In this document: piece after piece, positions 18,064 through 30,019 of the stretch
Layout: the number at the start of each line of letters is the position of its first letter
Position numbering within the stretch: position 1 is the first letter of the stretch
Source of the DNA: Streptococcus suis S735
GTDB taxonomy: Bacteria; Bacillota; Bacilli; Lactobacillales; Streptococcaceae
Assembly: GCF_000294495.1 (NCBI RefSeq)
Contig: NC_018526.1
Span: 558,001-622,000 of the forward strand
Reading direction: 5' to 3'
DNA length: 64,000 nucleotides
The notes under the pieces: generated by a model
What the model was told of the DNA's origin: nothing
The model's input: the letters and a program-made list of their open reading frames with translations, nothing else
The model's database searches: none
Position numbers and translations under genes: made by a program

Positions 18064-20415
18064 TGCACTAGTATACTGTATATCAGTTAGCATAAGGCCT
18101 CTTCGAAAGTAATTCCATTCTCTTGAAGCAAACTTGGATTGTGATAGAAATTCAGAAAATTCCTTTCCTGTTTTTATATTTGATTCGAAAATCTTTTTAT
18201 AGCGACGATGTTTTTCAATTAATAATTTTTTATTTGAATTGAAAATAATAGGTGAGAAATCTTTTAATTGATTGTATTTATTTTTTGCTTGTCGATGCTT
18301 ACTCTCTAGTAACAACAAGCAAAATTCAAACCATCCAAAATAATAACGATAAAAATCATCTATTGAGGTATCTTCAAGGTCGGCTAAGTCCTCAACATCC
18401 ATCAATTCTTCAAGTATCGTTTTATAGCTTCTGTACCCTTTTGTTTTAGAATAATATAGAGAAATTGCACATAAATTTGTATACATTAAGTGTTTACTCA
18501 CATCATTTAACTCATATTCAGTAAGAATGCTTTCAAACCGAGATTTCCAATAATCAAAATCTCCTTCCATACCTGAAAGAAAGTCCAGTACAACAAAATT
18601 ATTTTTAGATTTCCAGTATAGTGGGAGATTGTGTTTATCTGATAGTGTTTCTATTTCTTGTTTCACCTGATTTGCTCGCTCATAGTTGGAAGAAACAAGT
18701 AATAATCCTAGAAGACTACCAAGTGTATAATACTGTTCAATTTCATCATCGACATCGTTAAAAAATTTTAAAGCTTTATTGGCATCATTGATTGATCTAT
18801 CATTATCCTTGTATAAAAAACTTTTTCTTAAATATATATTTTCAAGATATTGTGCATTTTGCTCAATATCTTTTGTTGTATAAAATTTTTTGACAATATT
18901 TTCATTTAAAACTTGGAATTTATCAATTTCATTAAGTTTATCTATATTAAGTTTATCTATTAAATGAGGTAATAGCATGTAAATACATGAAAGATAGTGA
19001 ATAGGCTCAACAATAACATCTTTGGCGCTTTCAGCTAATATATTTTCGTAAAGTGTATCACAAAGTGAATGAAAAGAAAAATCTTGTGATGTATTTCCTT
19101 GAAAGTTAATATCATTCTTTAATAATATCGAAGATAATAATGAATTTTCGGGTAAAATTTCATTATAAAGAGAGTTAGTACCATTTGTATATTTGTATTT
19201 GATACATTTAAAAAATATTGATTTAGTCTCTTCAGTGAGAAATTCAAGTTTATATAAACTCTTTTTTTCGCTTTCTAGTATCTCGTTTTGATTTAATAAA
19301 TATTCATACCAGAGTAAGTATAGTGATAATAAATATTCTTGACTCTCTTTAAGTCTTGATAAGATTTCTATCTTTAATCTGTAATTAAATGGCTCCTTTC
19401 CGCATAGATAATGATAGTACCGTCTATAGATTTCTTTTTGTCCTTTTTCAACCGTTAAAAGAAGCTTATCTTTCATAATCAATATCAGACTATAAAAATT
19501 TGTTCTATTTTTTACAGGAATCAAGACTAGTAATTTTTTTAAGATATCAATAGCTTTTTCAATTTGAAAAGTTTTTAAATTAAAGTATTCTTCGGCATCA
19601 TACGGGTTGAAATATTCAGGAAGGACTGATAGCTGATAAATGAAATCAATTTCAATTTTATTCTTTCTAAAGTCTATTTCAATCGTATTTAACAAATCAT
19701 CTAATAACTTTTCAATCTTAGAATTATTCTGTGATAGTAAAATAAAATTATAAATTTTTTCCAAGTTTCCCTTTGTTAGAGGATACAGTGTATCCTCTAA
19801 GTTATCAGAGATGTTTGAAGTTTGTATAATATTACCTAAAGTATCTTTTAAATCGTTTAATTCAAAATGATGAACATCAAAGTTTTTTGAAAATCTAATA
19901 TCATTATTTTTTAACTCCGAGCCTCCAATTACAATAATAATCGATTTATTATATTGCTTTTCATAATGGGAGATATTATTGAGAAGGCGTATAAAAAATA
20001 ATTTTAGTTCACTCCCTAGCCACTCCCAATGTTGGATTAGAAATATTAATCTGTAATTGTTGCTATTATTTAGTATTTTCTTCTCTATCTCAGTTGAATC
20101 ATATTTTAATGACAGACCAGCTGTTCCAAATCCTTGTATCGAGTTATTAACAGATACTGAAATAGGCTTGAAAAATTTTTCTGCAAATGAAAGTTTATAC
20201 TCGTCTGTAATATTGTTATCTCCGAAATCACTATACAATACTGTACCATTCCCGTCAATTTCGCTTTCCAATAGTTCCTGTGATATTGTATCAAATGCTA
20301 AGGATTTTGATAAAGAATCTTCGAACGGGATATATAGTGAAAGTGACTTTTGATCTGTATGTGCTTGAATAATTGAATAAGTAATTTCTGTTAAAAATTG
20401 ATTCCAATGAGACAT
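18058..20415 (-). CDS. Large protein of unknown function, STAND/TPR-like
   Basis: This intact 785-residue frame has ATG at 20415 after AGGAAAG. I do not recognise a named family. Residues ~120-235 look like the second half of a STAND-type NTPase core: a hydrophobic strand RLIFLIQHWEWLG where Walker B would be, but with the acidic pair missing; a second strand IIIVIGGSEL; then FELNDLKDTL and LTKGNLEKIYNFI, comparable to the winged-helix approach and the TGGNP element. No Walker A glycine loop is visible, so ATP binding is doubtful. The remaining ~500 residues are Leu/Tyr-rich helices with a TPR-like rhythm. No signal peptide or membrane segment is evident, so it should be cytoplasmic. It is strongly AT-rich like its convergent ATP-grasp partner, which indicates transfer as a unit. 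Confidence 0.75.
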   Translation of the reverse strand: MSHWNQFLTEITYSIIQAHTDQKSLSLYIPFEDSLSKSLAFDTISQELLESEIDGNGTVLYSDFGDNNITDEYKLSFAEKFFKPISVSVNNSIQGFGTAGLSLKYDSTEIEKKILNNSNNYRLIFLIQHWEWLGSELKLFFIRLLNNISHYEKQYNKSIIIVIGGSELKNNDIRFSKNFDVHHFELNDLKDTLGNIIQTSNISDNLEDTLYPLTKGNLEKIYNFILLSQNNSKIEKLLDDLLNTIEIDFRKNKIEIDFIYQLSVLPEYFNPYDAEEYFNLKTFQIEKAIDILKKLLVLIPVKNRTNFYSLILIMKDKLLLTVEKGQKEIYRRYYHYLCGKEPFNYRLKIEILSRLKESQEYLLSLYLLWYEYLLNQNEILESEKKSLYKLEFLTEETKSIFFKCIKYKYTNGTNSLYNEILPENSLLSSILLKNDINFQGNTSQDFSFHSLCDTLYENILAESAKDVIVEPIHYLSCIYMLLPHLIDKLNIDKLNEIDKFQVLNENIVKKFYTTKDIEQNAQYLENIYLRKSFLYKDNDRSINDANKALKFFNDVDDEIEQYYTLGSLLGLLLVSSNYERANQVKQEIETLSDKHNLPLYWKSKNNFVVLDFLSGMEGDFDYWKSRFESILTEYELNDVSKHLMYTNLCAISLYYSKTKGYRSYKTILEELMDVEDLADLEDTSIDDFYRYYFGWFEFCLLLLESKHRQAKNKYNQLKDFSPIIFNSNKKLLIEKHRRYKKIFESNIKTGKEFSEFLSQSKFASREWNYFRRGLMLTDIQYTSAL

Positions 20416-20425
20416 AATTAAACTT

Positions 20426-20454
20426 TCCTACCGATAACAATTTATTATCATTAG
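20426..20454 (-). repeat. 29-bp inverted repeat, right copy (leader of the 785-residue gene)
   Basis: Exact inverted copy of 17032-17060, with its AGGA placed as the ribosome-binding site of the minus-strand gene starting at 20415. The two copies face each other across 3.4 kb. The sequence outside the 29 bases differs at once on both sides, so this is a sharp, selected or recombinational unit. Confidence 0.92.
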
Positions 20455-20622
20455 CATACCATAATCTACATTTGTTTTATAGATTTTATTAAAATTTTTA
20501 TAGTAAATATTTTTAGTTTTTTGTTTCAAAAATGTAATGGAGATTGATTTTTCACAAGTAATTGTCATAAAAATCAGAAAATATTTTATAAATATGATAA
20601 AATGAAAGTGATACTAGTTTGA

Positions 20623-21912
<1,290 letters not shown>

Positions 21913-21920
21913 GAGAACGT

Positions 21921-22412
21921 ATGCCAATCGTTTTACTTGGATTTATGGGAGTTGGAAAAACAACAACAGCACATTTGTTAAATCTCCCCGTTTACGATAT
22001 GGACCATATCATTGAAGAACGGATTGGTATGCCTATTGCTGACTATTTCAGTCTTGAAGGAGAGGCTTCGTTTAGACAACTGGAGACAGAGGTACTGAAA
22101 GGATTGCTGGACTTACCTAGTAATTGTATCGTATCAACTGGTGGTGGTGTGATTAAATCTGAAGTAAACAGGGAATTGCTGTTGGCAAATAGGGAGGACA
22201 ATGTACTTCTTACTGCCTCCTTTGAAGTTTCCTATCAGAGAATTCGTAAGGATAGACAGTCGCAAAGACCTCTCTTTTTACAGTGTAGTAAGGAAGAGTT
22301 TGAAGCCCTCTATCGTGAACGAATGGCACTTTATCAAGGTTTAGCCGATACTGTAATCGATACAGATAAACTGATTCCAGAACAAGTAGCAAGGAAAATT
22401 TTATGCAAGTAG
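21921..22412 (+). CDS. aroK: Shikimate kinase
   Basis: This 163-residue kinase phosphorylates shikimate at O3 using ATP. GFMGVGKTTTAHLL is the Walker A loop; DMDHIIEERIGMPIADYF is the shikimate-binding Asp region; STGGGV near residue 75 is the second substrate loop; and RQSQRPLF is the lid. Length is normal. It lies 8 bp after aroA and its end overlaps pheA by 10 bp, so the three are one transcript. Confidence 0.97.
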   Translation: MPIVLLGFMGVGKTTTAHLLNLPVYDMDHIIEERIGMPIADYFSLEGEASFRQLETEVLKGLLDLPSNCIVSTGGGVIKSEVNRELLLANREDNVLLTASFEVSYQRIRKDRQSQRPLFLQCSKEEFEALYRERMALYQGLADTVIDTDKLIPEQVARKILCK

Positions 22413-23230
22413 CCTATCTAGGACCTCGTGGTTCTTTTACACATCAAGTGGCCCAGCAGGTCTTTCCGACTGCGGATTTGCAGGCTTTTGAGACGATTAC
22501 AGAGGTTATCAAGGCCTACGAAACGGGGGAAGTTACCTATTCCGTTATTCCAGTAGAAAACTCGATTGAAGGTAGTGTTCATGAAACGATTGACTACCTC
22601 TTTCATCAGGCGGAGATTCATGCGGTTGCAGAGATTGTTCAACCGATTGCCCAACAACTGTTAGCCACGAGTGCCGATAAGGCTGTAGAGGTTATCTATT
22701 CTCATCCGCAGGCAATTGCTCAGGGGAAGAAATATATTCAGGAACATTTTCCTCAGGCTCGTATTGAAATAACAGTTAGTACAGCCTATGCTGCTCGCTT
22801 TGTGGCAGAACACCCTGAACAACCATTTGCGGCAATTGCTCCGCAAGCGGCAGCAGTTGAATATGGACTGGAAGTAATTGCGCAAGACATCCAGGAAATC
22901 AGCGAGAATTTTACACGCTTTTGGATTTTGGGGGATAAGGCTCCGTCTATTGCCCTGGAACAAGTAGCTAAAAAAGTCAGTCTTGCACTGACATTGCCAG
23001 ATAACCTGCCAGGAGCCTTGTATAAGGCCATGTCTGTTTTCTCATGGAGAGGAATCAGCTTAACAAAAATAGAAAGCCGACCCCTGAAAACGGCTTTGGG
23101 TGAGTATTTTTTCATACTGGATCTTGACAATCAGTCTGAGGAATTATTAACCTATTCTCAAAAAGAATTGACTAGTTTAGATATAACCTATAAAGTACTA
23201 GGGAATTACCTGGTCTATATGACCAGCTAG
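22403..23230 (+). CDS. pheA: Prephenate dehydratase
   Basis: This 275-residue enzyme makes phenylpyruvate from prephenate. The catalytic part has YLGPRGSFTHQVA at the start, VIPVENSIEGSVHETID near residue 50, and the ENFTRFWIL region near 165. The C-terminal ACT domain (GALYKAMSVFSWRGISLTKIESRPLK, the ESRP motif) binds phenylalanine for feedback control. There is no chorismate mutase domain. It overlaps aroK by 10 bp and precedes the LCP gene by 11 bp. Confidence 0.97.
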   Translation: MQVAYLGPRGSFTHQVAQQVFPTADLQAFETITEVIKAYETGEVTYSVIPVENSIEGSVHETIDYLFHQAEIHAVAEIVQPIAQQLLATSADKAVEVIYSHPQAIAQGKKYIQEHFPQARIEITVSTAYAARFVAEHPEQPFAAIAPQAAAVEYGLEVIAQDIQEISENFTRFWILGDKAPSIALEQVAKKVSLALTLPDNLPGALYKAMSVFSWRGISLTKIESRPLKTALGEYFFILDLDNQSEELLTYSQKELTSLDITYKVLGNYLVYMTS

Positions 23231-23241
23231 GATGAAGACAG

Positions 23242-24567
23242 ATGAATAAAAACAATAATATCCTAACCCATCATGAACAATTGAGGTTAGATTATTTGCA
23301 AAAAAATATCCACTACTTAAATGACAAAGAAAGTCGCGAGTTGGATTATCTATTATATAAAAAAGAGCTGAGAGAACGGCATGGAAGTCCAAGGCAATCT
23401 CTACGTAGCTTCACACCAACGGCTTATGAAGATGACTACTTCGAGGAAGATTATTTTGAAGAGGATGATGAGCAAGAGGAACTGTTGCCTCGCTATCCTG
23501 AACGTAAATCCAGAAAAACAAGACAAGCCAAACCTCAACGGTTTCAGTCTCCTCGTATCGGTCCCAAAGCGAAAGTACCTAAACCTAAAAAAGCTCGTAA
23601 AAAGGGTGGTTTCAAGCGCTTTATTGGTTTCGTATTGCTTGCTATAGCGCTAGTGATTGTAGCGATGGGCTATAGTTTTTTCAAAGGTATGAATAGCGTG
23701 AGTGAGAAGCCAGTAGCTGAGGTCTTCAACGGCGTAGATACATCGAATGGGACAAATATTTTAATTTTGGGAACAGACGGTCGTGTTGGCGAAAGCTCAG
23801 GTGAAACTCGAACGGATACCATCATGGTTCTAAATGTGAATAACACGGATAACAAAGTCAAACTTGTTAGCTTTATGCGGGATACCTTGGTGGATATTGA
23901 GGGATATGAATATAAACTCAATACTGCCTATACTTTGGGAGAACAGGATAATCAGCAAGGGGCTGAAGAAGTTCGGAAGGCGTTGAAGAATAGTTTTGAC
24001 ATTGATATCAAGTACTATGCGATGGTGGATTTTGCAACCTTTGCGACAACGATTGATACACTTTTCCCTGAGGGCGTAACGATTGATGCACAGTTTTCAA
24101 CTATTAATGGTGAAGTCGTTAGCTCAGTAGAAGTGCCGAATGATTTACAGCTGGAAGAAAATGCTCCTGCTTATCAAACGATTCAGGTCGGTGTACAGCA
24201 GATGGATGGTAAGACCTTGCTTAACTACGCGCGCTATCGTTCGGATGATGAAGGTGATTTTGGTCGTACGAGACGTCAACAGGAAGTGCTATCTGCTGTT
24301 ATGACACAGGCTAAAAATCCAATGAAACTATTCTCTGGCTCCGAAGCTATAGGTAAGGTTGTGGCCATGACTCCGACAACAGTACCGCAAAGCTTTATGT
24401 GGCTACAGGGACCAGGCCTTCTATTGGATGCGGCAAATGGTATCGAACGTGTTACAATCCCAGAAAATGGAGACTGGATTGACGACTATGATATGTATGG
24501 TGGTATGGCTCTTCGTGTTGATTTTGAAAAATACCAGCAGCGCTTGGCTGAGTTAGGCCTGCGTTAA
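23242..24567 (+). CDS. LytR-CpsA-Psr (LCP) family cell wall polymer ligase
   Basis: This is a 441-residue membrane protein. Residues 1-125 are a charged cytoplasmic part, acidic then very basic and Lys/Pro-rich. A single membrane segment lies at about 130-150 (FIGFVLLAIALVIVAMGYSF). The external LCP domain follows, with LILGTDGR, GETRTDTIMVLNV and SFMRDTLVDI, the Arg/Asp residues that bind polyprenyl-phosphate, and later LNYARYRSDDEGDFGRTRRQQE. LCP proteins attach teichoic acids or capsule to peptidoglycan, so its position near the capsule locus fits, although it is co-transcribed with the aro genes. A UUCG-loop terminator follows directly. Confidence 0.92.
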   Translation: MNKNNNILTHHEQLRLDYLQKNIHYLNDKESRELDYLLYKKELRERHGSPRQSLRSFTPTAYEDDYFEEDYFEEDDEQEELLPRYPERKSRKTRQAKPQRFQSPRIGPKAKVPKPKKARKKGGFKRFIGFVLLAIALVIVAMGYSFFKGMNSVSEKPVAEVFNGVDTSNGTNILILGTDGRVGESSGETRTDTIMVLNVNNTDNKVKLVSFMRDTLVDIEGYEYKLNTAYTLGEQDNQQGAEEVRKALKNSFDIDIKYYAMVDFATFATTIDTLFPEGVTIDAQFSTINGEVVSSVEVPNDLQLEENAPAYQTIQVGVQQMDGKTLLNYARYRSDDEGDFGRTRRQQEVLSAVMTQAKNPMKLFSGSEAIGKVVAMTPTTVPQSFMWLQGPGLLLDAANGIERVTIPENGDWIDDYDMYGGMALRVDFEKYQQRLAELGLR

Positions 24568-24584
24568 GAAATATGGTATACTAG

Positions 24585-25991
<1,407 letters not shown>

Positions 25992-26056
25992 ATTGTCCAG
26001 TATGCTCTCCTGTTTTTTGGCAAGCAGCTTCAAAGGACCCCAGGACCTTTGAACTC

Positions 26057-26325
26057 TCAAATACGCATCATGTTGACAGTTGCCACACCTACACCAAAAT
26101 CAAATGCCAACAAGCGTTGAGTCGGGTAATAGCGTAAGTAGCGCAAGGTCATGATAAGCTGCTCTTCCATACTTAGACGGCGTGGGCGTCCTCCTTTTCG
26201 GTGTTGCTCTTGATAAGCGTCAGTGAGACAATCAAGCATCAGATGAAACGTCGCTTTTTTACACCTATCAACAATTTGAAATTCTCTGAGTTTAATTTTA
26301 AGACTTTTTCGTATGTTGTTTCCAT
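26057..26325 (-). pseudogene. IS5-family transposase N-terminal fragment
   Basis: Read on the minus strand from ATG at 26325 (ETTYEKVLKLNSENFKLLIG). A frameshift follows near 26255, then LMLDCLTDAYQEQHRKGGRP, RRLSMEEQLIMTLRYLRYYP and FDFGVGVATVN. This is the helix-turn-helix half of an IS1381/IS5-type transposase, different from the element at 10533. The catalytic half is missing. An 8-bp stem (TTCAAAGG / CCTTTGAA, about 26027-26051) at its left edge may be leftover. It sits between the methyltransferase gene and glf. Confidence 0.8.
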
Positions 26326-26550
26326 ACCTTTAGTATACCGCCTTTGAGTTACCGAACAAGTCTATTGCTAAACTTGATGAAGGTTGTATTGTCTGTTATA
26401 ATATTGGATATTGCAAGCTTTAAGTGAAAGGTTTTAGGGAAGAGATTATCACAACTCATTCTTTATTAGTTATGAGACGATGGTATTAATGATAGTCTAG
26501 TAAAAGATTTGGAGAAATGACTTCCTTAGAAAGTTAAATGTAAAAACAAT
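26326..26550. other. glf upstream region
   Basis: No gene seen. It holds the remaining IS edge and the presumed glf promoter; no strong -35/-10 pair stands out. The ribosome-binding site before glf is weak, which suggests modest translation. Confidence 0.4.
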
Positions 26551-27663
26551 ATGAAAAAATACGATTATCTAGTTGTCGGAGCGGGTCTGTTCGGAGCGGT
26601 CTTTGCTCATGAGGCAGCTAAAAAGGGTAAAAAAATAAAGGTTATCGAAAAACGAGACCACATTGCGGGTAACATCTATACAAAAGAAGTAGAAGGTATT
26701 CAAGTCCATGAATATGGCGCACATATTTTCCATACTTCTGAAAAAGAAATTTGGGATTATGTGAATCAGTTTGCGGAGTTCAACAGCTATACAAACACAC
26801 CAGTCGCCAACTACAAAGGTGAGATTTACAATCTTCCCTTCAACATGAATACTTTCAATAAACTGTGGGGCGTGGTGACACCTGCTGAAGCAGGAGCGAA
26901 GATTGCAGAGCAACGAGCTGTGTTGGGTGGTAAAACGCCTGAAAACTTGGAAGAGCAAGCCATCTCACTTGTTGGTACAGACATCTATGAAAAATTGATC
27001 AAGTCCTACACAGAAAAACAATGGGAAAAACCATGTACGGAGTTACCAGCCTTCATCATCCGTCGTTTGCCCGTGCGTTTGACTTATGATAATAACTACT
27101 TTAACGATACTTATCAAGGTATTCCAATCGGCGGTTACACGCAGATTGTAGAAAAAATGTTGGAACATGAAAATATCGATGTGGAGACAAATGTTGATTT
27201 CTTTGCCAATAAGGAAGACTATTTAGCTACCTATCCAAAGATTGTCTTTACAGGAATGATTGACGAGTTCTTTGATTACCAACTTGGTGAATTGGAGTAC
27301 CGTAGCCTTCGATTTGAGACAGAAGTGTTGGATATGGAAAACTATCAAGGGAATGCGGTTGTCAACTATACAGATAGCGAGACACCATATACTCGAATCA
27401 TCGAACACAAACACTTCGAATTTGGTACACAACCGAAAACCATTATTACACGTGAGTATTCGAAGACCTGGAAACGAGGCGATGAGCCATACTATCCAGT
27501 CAACAATAATCGCAATAACCATCTATACACAGCATATAAGAAATTGTCAGAACAACAAGAGAATGTCATATTCGGTGGGCGTCTTGGTCATTATCGTTAC
27601 TACGATATGCACCAAGTCATCGGAGCTGCCTTACAGTGTGTGAGAAATGAAGTTGGGGAATGA
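26551..27663 (+). CDS. glf: UDP-galactopyranose mutase
   Basis: This 370-residue FAD enzyme interconverts UDP-galactopyranose and UDP-galactofuranose. The start YDYLVVGAGLFGAVFAHEA is the dinucleotide-binding loop. VHEYGAHIFHT near residue 55 and FIIRRLPVRLTYDNNYFND near 168 are family active-site blocks, and GGRLGHYRYYDMHQVI near the end contacts flavin. Length is normal. glf marks the outer right flank of the S. suis capsule region; sialylated type 2-like capsules are not known to use galactofuranose, so its own pathway is unclear. Confidence 0.97.
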   Translation: MKKYDYLVVGAGLFGAVFAHEAAKKGKKIKVIEKRDHIAGNIYTKEVEGIQVHEYGAHIFHTSEKEIWDYVNQFAEFNSYTNTPVANYKGEIYNLPFNMNTFNKLWGVVTPAEAGAKIAEQRAVLGGKTPENLEEQAISLVGTDIYEKLIKSYTEKQWEKPCTELPAFIIRRLPVRLTYDNNYFNDTYQGIPIGGYTQIVEKMLEHENIDVETNVDFFANKEDYLATYPKIVFTGMIDEFFDYQLGELEYRSLRFETEVLDMENYQGNAVVNYTDSETPYTRIIEHKHFEFGTQPKTIITREYSKTWKRGDEPYYPVNNNRNNHLYTAYKKLSEQQENVIFGGRLGHYRYYDMHQVIGAALQCVRNEVGE

Positions 27664-27726
27664 TTTTGAGAAGTCATCAAAGTAGTAATTATTCTTGGCA
27701 GAAGTCGGAATGCTCTTAAAATGTTA

Positions 27727-27762
27727 ATCAAAAAAACCAGAAATTCTGGTTTTTTTTGATTA
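27727..27762. terminator. Bidirectional terminator between glf and the FMN reductase
   Basis: An almost perfect palindrome with core ACCAGAAATTCTGGT is flanked by A7 on the left and T8 on the right, so it ends transcription on both strands. The minus-strand gene's stop codon is the next base after it. Confidence 0.92.
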
Positions 27763-28308
27763 TTATTGAATTGCTGCCAACAGGTCAGCTACTTGTTGTT
27801 CGAGTTTTGTTAGAGTTTCGTCAGATAACTCCAATACACCTGTTCCCCATGCTTCTGGATTGATGGTTGAACCTGTAAATTCACCAGCAATCTGAGTGCG
27901 AATAAATGGAAGAAGGTGTTGGAAGTCTTTGAATAGGTGGTCGTGACCACTGTTTGCGACTGCAGAGACAGTTGTGATTTTATCTTGTAGGATAGATGGT
28001 CCTTTTGGATTGGATAAATCGAGCGAACGACTGAGCCAATCGAGAGCATTTTTTACGATGCCTGGGATTGCATAGTTATATACTGGTGAGAAAATCCAGA
28101 TAGCATCCGCAGCGTCTACTTGTGCACGTAGCTCTGCAATTTCAGGAAGGATAGGTGTCTCGATGTCTTGGTTGAATAGGGGAATTTTTGCAAGATCAAT
28201 GTAAGATACTTGAGCCTTATCAGTCAAGAATGCTTCAGCTTTTTTTGCCATTTGATGGTTAAAAGAACCGTCACGTAGTGAACCAACTAAAAACAATACG
28301 TTTGCCAT
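27763..28308 (-). CDS. NADPH-dependent FMN reductase family protein
   Basis: This 181-residue flavodoxin-like protein starts at ATG 28308, chosen because AAGGAGG lies 5 bases before it; a longer frame to 28368 has no ribosome-binding site. [20 protein letters not shown] is the FMN phosphate loop and [21 protein letters not shown] near residue 77 is the family signature. It likely reduces quinones, azo compounds or metals with NAD(P)H. It lies 62 bp downstream of a MarR regulator on the same strand, so redox- or electrophile-responsive control is likely. Confidence 0.9.
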   Translation of the reverse strand: MANVLFLVGSLRDGSFNHQMAKKAEAFLTDKAQVSYIDLAKIPLFNQDIETPILPEIAELRAQVDAADAIWIFSPVYNYAIPGIVKNALDWLSRSLDLSNPKGPSILQDKITTVSAVANSGHDHLFKDFQHLLPFIRTQIAGEFTGSTINPEAWGTGVLELSDETLTKLEQQVADLLAAIQ

Positions 28309-28370
28309 GATGGCCTCCTTTTCATAAAAACATAAATTTAGTATATCGTATTTGTCTTTTGTTGACAATC

Positions 28371-28820
28371 CTAGGTCTGCTGATTCTTGAATTTTTTAAG
28401 TATCTCGGCTAATTGGTCTTGTTCTTCTGAACTAAGGACAGAAAAAATCTCTCCAACGTGATCATAATGCTCTGGAAGGATTTTTTCAATGGTTTCGCGT
28501 CCAAGTGGAGTGAGAGCAATCAAGGAAGCACGACGGTCATTTGTATCGATAGTCTTGTAGATATAACCATCTCGAATCATGTTCTTTATAACGACAGTCA
28601 TGTTGCCAGAAGTGCTTAATAATTTATCAATTAAGTCTTGAATCCGCAGATTTCCTTTGTTGTAGAGTGCCTCCATCACTCCAAACTGACAAACTGTCAG
28701 TCCGTATTTTTTGATTGTTTCTAATTCTGATTTTGCGATAGTATTAGCTGCTCTGCGAAAGACGACTAGACTGTGAAGTGCATGCTTGTTCTCGTTTAAA
28801 GATTGTTCAACAGTTCTCAT
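28371..28820 (-). CDS. MarR-family transcription regulator
   Basis: This 149-residue winged-helix protein has [23 protein letters not shown] (recognition helices), then [21 protein letters not shown] and the wing [16 protein letters not shown]. There is a Cys near residue 44 (VCQFG), the position of redox-sensing cysteines in some MarR regulators (OhrR/DUF24-like behaviour is only a guess). It heads a two-gene unit with the FMN reductase and probably represses it. Confidence 0.92.
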   Translation of the reverse strand: MRTVEQSLNENKHALHSLVVFRRAANTIAKSELETIKKYGLTVCQFGVMEALYNKGNLRIQDLIDKLLSTSGNMTVVIKNMIRDGYIYKTIDTNDRRASLIALTPLGRETIEKILPEHYDHVGEIFSVLSSEEQDQLAEILKKFKNQQT

Positions 28821-29068
28821 GAGAATATTTTAGCAATAAATCGTTCGGTTATCAAGCAAAAAAAGTTAAATCCTATATTCATAGGTAAAGTACTTTTATG
28901 GAAAAGATAGTTTTTAGTTAATCAAGTTCGTTTTTTGAGGTAATACTAACTGTACTGGAAAAAACGAGCAATGAGCATTTGAGAAATAGTCTTAGATGGA
29001 AGTGCAAAACTGTGAATGTAGGTTTTTATATCCTTTTCTTTGTGTGAAGGAAAAGGAAATTTTATTTA
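28821..29068. other. Upstream region of the MarR gene, interrupted by IS630
   Basis: About 250 bases with no gene. It must hold the MarR promoter on the minus strand near 28830-28880. On the right it meets IS630 copy 2, inserted between this region and the tseB-like gene. Confidence 0.4.
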
Positions 29069-29964
29069 TAGTTAAATGAAACAAAAACAGTACATTTATG
29101 ATATAATGTATTTATGGCATATTCATTAGATTTTCGTAAAAAAGTTCTCGCATACTGTGAGAAAACCGGCAGTATTACTGAAGCATCAGCTATTTTCCAA
29201 GTTTCACGTAACACTATCTATCAATGGCTAAAATTAAAAGAGAAAACCGGCGAGCTTCATCACCAAGTTAAAGGAACCAAGCCAAGAAAAGTGGATAGAG
29301 ATAAATTAAAGAATTATCTTGAAACTCATCCAGATGCTTATTTGACTGAAATAGCTTCTGAATTTGACTGTCATCCAACAGCTATTCATTACCCCCTCAA
29401 AGCTATGGGATATACTCGAAAAAAAAGAGCTGTACCTACTATGAACAAGACCCTGAAAAAGTAGAACTGTTCCTTAAAGAATTGAATAACTTAAGCCACT
29501 TGACTCCTGTTTATATTGACGAGACAGGGTTTGAGACATATTTTCATCGAAAATATGGTCGCTCTTTGAAAGGTCAGTTGATAAAAGGTAAGGTCTCTGG
29601 AAGAAGATACCAGCGGATATCTTTAGTAGCAGGTCTCATAAATGGTGCGCTTATAGCCCCGATGACATACAAAGATACTATGACGAGTGGCTTTTTCGAA
29701 GCTTGGTTCAAAACATTCTTACTACCCACTTTAGGTAAACCATCTGTTATCATTATGGACAATGCAAAGTTTCATAGGATGAGTAAGCTAAAAGATTTAT
29801 GCGAGGAGCAGGGACATAGACTTTTACCACTTCCTCCTTACTCACCGGAATATAATCCCATTGAGAAAATATGGGCTCACATCAAAAAACACCTCAGAAG
29901 AGTATTGCCAAATTGCGATACTTTTCTTGAGGCACTTTCGTCCTGCTCTTGTTTCAGTTGACTA
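29069..29964 (+). mobile_element. IS630-family element, copy 2
   Basis: This 896-bp element has the same ends as the copy at 11683 and TA duplicated on both sides (29067-29068, 29965-29966). The only difference I noticed is one base in orfA (29393 region, CCCCCTC against CGCCCTC), changing Ala to Pro near the end of the DNA-binding domain. Its right end is 56 bp upstream of the tseB-like start codon, so it separates the tseB-aspC-asnS operon from its original upstream region. Confidence 0.95.
29114..29961 (+). CDS. IS630 transposase (frameshifted pair), copy 2
   Basis: Same layout as copy 1: a helix-turn-helix half (29114-29464) and a DDE half ending at 29961 with YIDETGF, VIIMDNAKFH and YNPIEKIW, joined by -1 slippage at an A8 run near 29419-29426. 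The Ala-to-Pro change (HYPLKAM) lies in a predicted helix of the DNA-binding half and may weaken this copy. Confidence 0.88.
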
Positions 29965-30019
29965 TACAATCACAGAAAGAATGGAAATATGCTTTAATTT
30001 GTAGTATAATGGGACTGTT

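Noticed and set aside
26027..26051. Hairpin TTCAAAGG / CCTTTGAA as terminator of the rRNA methyltransferase gene
   Set aside because: No T run follows on either strand. It is more likely leftover of the adjacent IS fragment.
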